Of a stretch of 54,398 nt of DNA, positions 50,539 through 54,398 are shown piece after piece; position 1 is the first letter of the stretch, and the number at the start of each line of letters is the position of its first letter. The translations under genes and the position numbers were made by a program. Below the pieces are notes generated by a model. The model was not told where the DNA came from and ran no database searches. It saw only the letters and a list, made by a program, of their open reading frames with translations. Location of the stretch: positions 1 through 54,398 of the forward strand of contig JAGABI010000061.1 in the NCBI GenBank assembly GCA_017614715.1, in the 5' to 3' direction. The DNA comes from Bacteroidales bacterium. Its GTDB lineage: Bacteria; Bacteroidota; Bacteroidia; Bacteroidales; UBA932.

Positions 50539-51303
50539 TTATCCCATCACCACATCCAGCACCATCATAAGAGCAAAACCCAACGCAAAACCGATTGTGC
50601 CCAGGTTGGAGTGCTTGCCTTCTGCGGTCTCCGGAATCAGTTCCTCAACAACCACATAGAGCATCGCACCGGCAGCGAAAGCCAGCAGATAAGGCATCAA
50701 CGGTGTTACGGCCGATGCCAATAACAGCACCAGGGCTCCACCAATTGGCTCTACAATACCACTGAGACTCCCTATTCCAAAGGCTTTCCAACGGCTGTTT
50801 CCGGCAGCGCGTAGCGGCATGGAAATGATTGCTCCTTCAGGTATGTTCTGGATGGCAATACCCAGAGACAGGGCCAATGCACCTGCCATACTGAATCCGG
50901 AAGTCATCGCCCCGGCAATGGCAACACCAACGGCCATTCCTTCAGGGAAGTTATGGATGGTGACAGCAAGGGCTAGTTTGGTGGTACGGGAAAGGTGGCT
51001 TTGAGGGCCTTCTGTCTGGCCGGATGCGTGGATATGTGGAGTTACATAGTCAATCAGGAGAAGGAAAGCGAAACCTCCCAGCAAACCGATGACGGCAGGC
51101 CAAACACTCCCGGGGCCCATCTCCATGGACGGAATCAGGAGCGACCATACGGAGGCTGCAACCATCACGCCGGATGCGAATCCCAGCAGCGCTTTCTGCA
51201 AGTAACCAGGAATATCTTCCTTCATGAAAAAGACGAAGGCCGATCCCAGTGCCGTTCCGGCAAAGGGAATCAAAAGAGCAGTCAAAATTGCGTCGATGTT
51301 CAT
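50539..51303 (-). CDS. ZIP-family metal transporter (ZupT-like)
   Basis: 254-residue inner-membrane transporter with about eight helices. The metal-coordinating ZIP motifs are HNFPEGMAVGVAIAG (about residues 117-131) and ALSLGIAIQNIPEGA (about 144-158). Likely substrates are Zn, Fe or Mn, imported into the cytoplasm. The variable loop between helices 3 and 4 carries a His-poor HIHASGQTEG sequence. A - strand -7 box TACCTTTG is at 51311-51318. It is monocistronic, 20 bp upstream of the TfoX gene's start but reading away from it. The following 51304-51551 gap holds no clear gene. Confidence 0.9.
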   Translation of the reverse strand: MNIDAILTALLIPFAGTALGSAFVFFMKEDIPGYLQKALLGFASGVMVAASVWSLLIPSMEMGPGSVWPAVIGLLGGFAFLLLIDYVTPHIHASGQTEGPQSHLSRTTKLALAVTIHNFPEGMAVGVAIAGAMTSGFSMAGALALSLGIAIQNIPEGAIISMPLRAAGNSRWKAFGIGSLSGIVEPIGGALVLLLASAVTPLMPYLLAFAAGAMLYVVVEELIPETAEGKHSNLGTIGFALGFALMMVLDVVMG

Positions 51304-51551
51304 TACAATACAAAGGTACTGCTTTTCCCCGGATTTGTTAAATCGACTTAAAACCTATGACTTACATAATCGGAAAAACATCGCGCGCAAGACCGGCATC
51401 AAAACCATTGCTGGCCTCACCGCCTATGCAATTCTGAACAACATTATTTAGTCCGGCTTCAGTGCTATTACGTGTTTGAATTTGCCGCTGAGCCTGTGCT
51501 AAAAAATTGGCATTGACCCGGCGGATTGGGAATCACGAAATGACTACACGA

Positions 51552-52556
51552 TTAATAACGCACTGAAGCCATAACCTGGAATACGTTCCTGGGCGATGCG
51601 GGGGCAGGGTCAAACGCGCGGGTGTAATTGAACTGGAGACGGAGGTGCGACAACGGCCACCAGTCCAAACCTGCCATACACAGGGTGGTGACTGCACCGG
51701 CATTATTGTAAGTGTCGTACCGCACCATTGGGCGCAGCCGCTGGCCCAGCGGGAGATCGAACCAATAACCCGCCACGGCATAATAACCGTCTATAATGCC
51801 CGCACCCTCAATGTCCGCACGGACATATTCGCTCCGCACGGTAAGTGACTCATCTTTATACTCTCCGCCAAAAGAGAAACGGTTGTTGGCGGCATCTGCC
51901 GTAACGCCATCGTTATAAGAACCTGCCACCACAGAGGCAGACAGCACCAGATTCCTTACAAACGGACGCACGTCAAAACGGGCTATTATATCCTTTGATC
52001 GGTTGTCATCCTTACGGTTGATACCAGGGCCGTTGAACAGGCCGACATTGTAGCTCAGCAGAGGGAAAGGGTTGCTCTGGCCCACCAACAGCATATCACC
52101 GTACAACATAAAGCCTATGTCGCGGGCATTGCTCCTGTTGCCGCCGAGCACGTCGCCATAACCGGCCAGCTTCGCTATCACCTGCGCGTAATCGATACCC
52201 TCCTTCTTGAGGAGCGGATACTGGCTCTCCAGGGTGAACGGGGTCTTAAACTGCCCAACCTGTACATTCAGGTAAGGACGGAACTTGTATTTGAAGTATG
52301 CATCCAGCATCCTGGGTGCGCTGCCGGCCATTTCTGCCTGAAGCTTGACCTCCAGATCGGGAAGCACATCCCCGCCCAGAAGCACCCTCGCCCTGCGGAT
52401 GAAAAAGGTATTCTGGGCATCATCGTGGGTGAACTGGCCCTCTATGAATCCGCTCACAGAGAGATACTGCGGAATCCTGGATTTCGCCTCCTGGGCAGAA
52501 ACTGCCGTCCAGAAAGACAATAAAACCACTACTAACAATGATGCCCTTTTAACCAT
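51552..52556 (-). CDS. OprO/OprP-type outer-membrane porin
   Basis: 334 residues with a signal peptide (MVKRASLLVVVLLSFWTAV, cleavage near SAQ-EA). It begins SGFIEGQFTHDDAQNTFFIRRARVLLGGDVLPDLEVKLQAEM, then FKYKFRPYLNVQVGQFKTPF, the signature of phosphate-selective-type porins. It is shorter than Pseudomonas OprP (about 410) but has the same strand-rich layout and ends in aromatic SVRY. It lies 1 bp after the DASS transporter gene and so should share the cobalamin riboswitch. An outer-membrane pore and an inner-membrane anion carrier in one operon suggest passage of the same organic or inorganic anion. Confidence 0.87.
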   Translation of the reverse strand: MVKRASLLVVVLLSFWTAVSAQEAKSRIPQYLSVSGFIEGQFTHDDAQNTFFIRRARVLLGGDVLPDLEVKLQAEMAGSAPRMLDAYFKYKFRPYLNVQVGQFKTPFTLESQYPLLKKEGIDYAQVIAKLAGYGDVLGGNRSNARDIGFMLYGDMLLVGQSNPFPLLSYNVGLFNGPGINRKDDNRSKDIIARFDVRPFVRNLVLSASVVAGSYNDGVTADAANNRFSFGGEYKDESLTVRSEYVRADIEGAGIIDGYYAVAGYWFDLPLGQRLRPMVRYDTYNNAGAVTTLCMAGLDWWPLSHLRLQFNYTRAFDPAPASPRNVFQVMASVRY

Positions 52557-52557
52557 A

Positions 52558-54075
52558 CTAAATCAATCCGAATTTACCTGCAAATATCAGCAATATGTAT
52601 CCTAGAACCAAACCTATTACACCCATAATGATGCCTATCTTGACCATATCCTTCTGCTCTATATAGCCGGTAGCATGGGCAAGGGCGTTCGGAGGGGTGG
52701 AGATGGGCAGAATCATGGCCAGGGACGAGCCAAGGGCCACACCTATAAGCATTGTTGAAACGCCGCCGTATGGAGCCAGATGGGCTGCAGCGGACATTCC
52801 GGCAAGGGCCAGAATCGGGAGCAGCAGGTTTGCGGTGGCGGTGTGCGAGATGAAGTTTGCCAGCAGGTAGCATACCAGGCCGGAGCCGACAATCATCAGT
52901 ACCGGCGGCCACTGGTTGAACGGTATCGACTCCACGAGGTGCTTTGCGAGGCCGGAATCCTGCAGCGCCACCCCAAGGGCAAAGCCACCCGCAACCATCC
53001 AGAGCACAGACCAGTTGATTTCTGAAAGATCGTATCTGTTAATGATACCGGTAACGCAGAACACCCCCACCGGAAGCATTGCCACAACGTTGGAATCCAC
53101 CCCTGTCCACTGGTCCGTCATCCACAGCAGTACAGTGATTGCGAAGGTAATGTAAACGGTAACCTCCTGCCAGGGCTCAAGCTTCTTCTCATGCTGATGC
53201 TCTATCTTGAGTTCTATCCGCTTCTGGGTGAAGGGGAAGATTCTCTTTATGACAAACCAGGAGATGAAGAGCAGAACCAGGGTGAACGGCAGCATCAGCA
53301 TCATCCAGTCGCCAAAGGTGATGCCCAGGTTCATTCCGTCAGGGTCGTTGAGGAACTTGAGGGCGATGGCGTTGGGCGGCGTGCCGATAGGGGTCGCGAT
53401 GCCGCCGAGGTTTGCACCCACGGGAATGGCCATTGCGAGGGCCATCTTGCCGCGGCCGTTGGCGGGCAGCGAGCGCAGCACCGGCGCCAGGAAGGTGAGC
53501 ATCATCGCAGCGGTTGCGGTGTTAGAGAGGAACATGGAGAACAGCCCTGTGACCAGGATAAAGCCCAGCAGCACGTTCTCCGACTTGGTGCCGAACGGCT
53601 TTAGCAGAATCTTTGCGAGCTTGATATCCAGGCCCGATTTAGTGGCCGCAATCGCAAGGATGAAGCCACCTATGAAGAGCATGATGATGGGGTCTGCAAA
53701 GCAGGCCATAATCTTGCGGTGGGATATCAGCGTACCAAACAGCGGGTTGTCTTGATGGACGACCAGGCTGAGGCTGCTGTCGCTGGTAACAAACAGCAAG
53801 ATAACCACAATTGCCACAGATGTACTCCAAGACGGGATTCCCTCTGTAATCCACATAATAGCCGCAAAGAAAAACAGCGCGATTACACGCTTTTCAACAA
53901 CAGTGAGGCCGTCTATGCCGAATGCATTGAGCGGCAGGCATAGCACAATAACTCCGGCCAGGATTCCGAGCAGCACTCTTGAAAATTTGCACGCGAAAGG
54001 ACTGGACTTTTTACGTTCCTTTTTCTTTTGATTCTGGTTCTGAACCAGATCAAAACCCAAAAATGATTTTAACAT
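52558..54075 (-). CDS. DASS/SLC13-family anion:sodium symporter
   Basis: 505-residue inner-membrane transporter of the divalent-anion:sodium symporter family (dicarboxylate, sulfate or citrate type). The two family motifs are SNTATAAMMLTF (first SNT) and SHTATANLLLPI (second SNT-like), each followed by a Pro-rich loop: PIGTPPNAIALKFLND and ISTPPNALAHATGY. The N-terminus has a charged QNQNQKKKERKKSSP stretch and MWITEGIPSW. Substrate cannot be fixed; succinate-type dicarboxylates are common. The start ATG at 54075 lies just below a cobalamin riboswitch, so B12 should repress it. A downstream porin gene follows after 1 bp. Confidence 0.9.
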   Translation of the reverse strand: MLKSFLGFDLVQNQNQKKKERKKSSPFACKFSRVLLGILAGVIVLCLPLNAFGIDGLTVVEKRVIALFFFAAIMWITEGIPSWSTSVAIVVILLFVTSDSSLSLVVHQDNPLFGTLISHRKIMACFADPIIMLFIGGFILAIAATKSGLDIKLAKILLKPFGTKSENVLLGFILVTGLFSMFLSNTATAAMMLTFLAPVLRSLPANGRGKMALAMAIPVGANLGGIATPIGTPPNAIALKFLNDPDGMNLGITFGDWMMLMLPFTLVLLFISWFVIKRIFPFTQKRIELKIEHQHEKKLEPWQEVTVYITFAITVLLWMTDQWTGVDSNVVAMLPVGVFCVTGIINRYDLSEINWSVLWMVAGGFALGVALQDSGLAKHLVESIPFNQWPPVLMIVGSGLVCYLLANFISHTATANLLLPILALAGMSAAAHLAPYGGVSTMLIGVALGSSLAMILPISTPPNALAHATGYIEQKDMVKIGIIMGVIGLVLGYILLIFAGKFGLI

Positions 54076-54090
54076 AGCTTTTCATATTAC

Positions 54091-54110
54091 CTACCCATCC
54101 CACGGGGTAG
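54091..54110 (-). promoter_or_regulatory. Expression-platform hairpin of the cobalamin riboswitch
   Basis: CTACCC and GGGTAG flank an 8-nt loop (54091-54096 and 54105-54110) between the riboswitch and the start codon. No T tract follows, which favours control of translation rather than of termination. The right hand of the stem lies about 15 bp before the ATG. Confidence 0.45.
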
Positions 54111-54121
54111 CGATAACACAT

Positions 54122-54320
54122 AAACCGGGGCAGGTCTTCTGGCTTATCTCCCGGATCCGGAGCCTTCCCGGCCGGTTGCGGCCAGTGGCGTGTGTTGCAG
54201 CCTGCTCTGATGCAGCTGCTCATCCGAATCCGGATATCTGAGAAATACAGCAGCGGGACTGTCCGGGATTCTCACCCGAGTTCCCTTTTAAATCTGAGTT
54301 GACAGATACCTCGATTCCGG
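54122..54320 (-). ncRNA. Cobalamin (B12) riboswitch
   Basis: About 200 nt on the - strand with the conserved core in correct order: GGGAACTCGGGTGAGAATCC (+ 54266-54285), CGCTGCTGT, GCCACTG (+ 54183-54189), CGGGAAGGC and AAGCCAGAAGACCTGCC (+ 54129-54145). These are the P3/J3-P4, central junction and P2 closing elements of the AdoCbl aptamer. It lies 47 bp above the DASS transporter start and would switch the operon off when B12 is abundant. Confidence 0.95.
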
Positions 54321-54323
54321 GCG

Positions 54324-54358
54324 CAAAAGTATGTAATTTTTGTTACCGATGTACACAA
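54324..54358 (-). promoter_or_regulatory. Promoter of the riboswitch-controlled operon
   Basis: On the - strand a TTTG (54355-54358) precedes TACTTTTG (54324-54331), with a 24-bp spacer. The -7 box matches TAnnTTTG; spacing is a little long. A divergent + strand box TATCTTTG lies near 54379 and points to a gene beyond the right edge. Confidence 0.5.
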
Positions 54359-54398
54359 AATAAAAAATCTGAAAAATTATTATCTTTGGTTCTGAAAC

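Noticed and set aside
51340-51451. Short open frame ending IKTIAGLTAYAILNNII, considered as a transposase tail
   Set aside because: Too short and not matched to any transposase family I can name; inverted repeats and target duplications are not visible.
1-54398. Search by eye for tRNA, rRNA and CRISPR arrays
   Set aside because: No cloverleaf with a convincing T-arm and anticodon stem, no rRNA core sequence and no evenly spaced direct repeats with variable spacers were seen. The 27.5-kb palindromes number only two full units.

Overview
This 54.4-kb window is chromosomal DNA from a member of the Bacteroidota, most likely Bacteroidales (inference from gene content). The signs are a TonB-receptor-like CarboxypepD_reg/OMP barrel protein, an OprP-type porin, many lipoproteins, weak or absent Shine-Dalgarno sequences, and repeated matches to the Bacteroidota promoter -7 box TAnnTTTG just upstream of gene starts. 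No rRNA, tRNA, CRISPR array or intact transposase was recognised.

Layout. (1) 1-10.2 kb is glycerol / glycerol-3-phosphate metabolism: glpA (cut by the left edge), glpB, glpC and glpT on the + strand, converging on a - strand run of Omp85-type barrel, lipoprotein alpha/beta hydrolase, glpK and glpF. Together they could release, import, phosphorylate and oxidise glycerol or glycerol-3-phosphate. (2) 10.3-14.2 kb is a polysaccharide-export module (PqqD-like protein, SLBB/Wza-type exporter, Wzz chain-length protein). (3) 14.2-18.2 kb is a nucleobase salvage operon (UraA-type permease, apt, DUF5020-type barrel, AzgA-type permease). (4) 18.4-20.0 kb is a lipoprotein with a TIM-barrel, glycosidase-like domain. 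(5) 20.0-27.7 kb is an AT-richer accessory island bounded by two hairpin-dense non-coding segments. It holds two diverged copies of an unrecognised gene, an agmatine-deiminase-type enzyme plus the eroded tail of a second copy, a Sel1-repeat protein, a protein resembling the uracil-DNA-glycosylase superfamily, a macro-like/YopX-like fusion and a HigBA toxin-antitoxin pair. (6) 27.7-31.5 kb is an L-rhamnose operon (rhaB-rhaA-rhaT). (7) 31.5-41.1 kb is a seven-gene - strand run: PAP2 phosphatase, AddB-like and AddA-like proteins, an RsmI-like methyltransferase, folB, mtaB and an MBL hydrolase. (8) 41.2-51.3 kb is mixed: an outer-membrane barrel protein, an MMPL transporter, a NUDIX hydrolase, lipoproteins, small proteins, a TfoX-domain protein and a ZIP transporter. 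(9) 51.5-54.3 kb is a two-gene operon, a DASS/SLC13 transporter plus an OprP-type porin, under a clear cobalamin riboswitch.

Most notable are the cobalamin riboswitch controlling an anion transporter and porin instead of a classic B12 gene, the deiminase + unknown-gene cassette that was duplicated and partly eroded, the lipase-like/Omp85/glpKF operon, and the structured non-coding elements flanking the island. All functional statements rest on motif recognition by eye; no database search was run.
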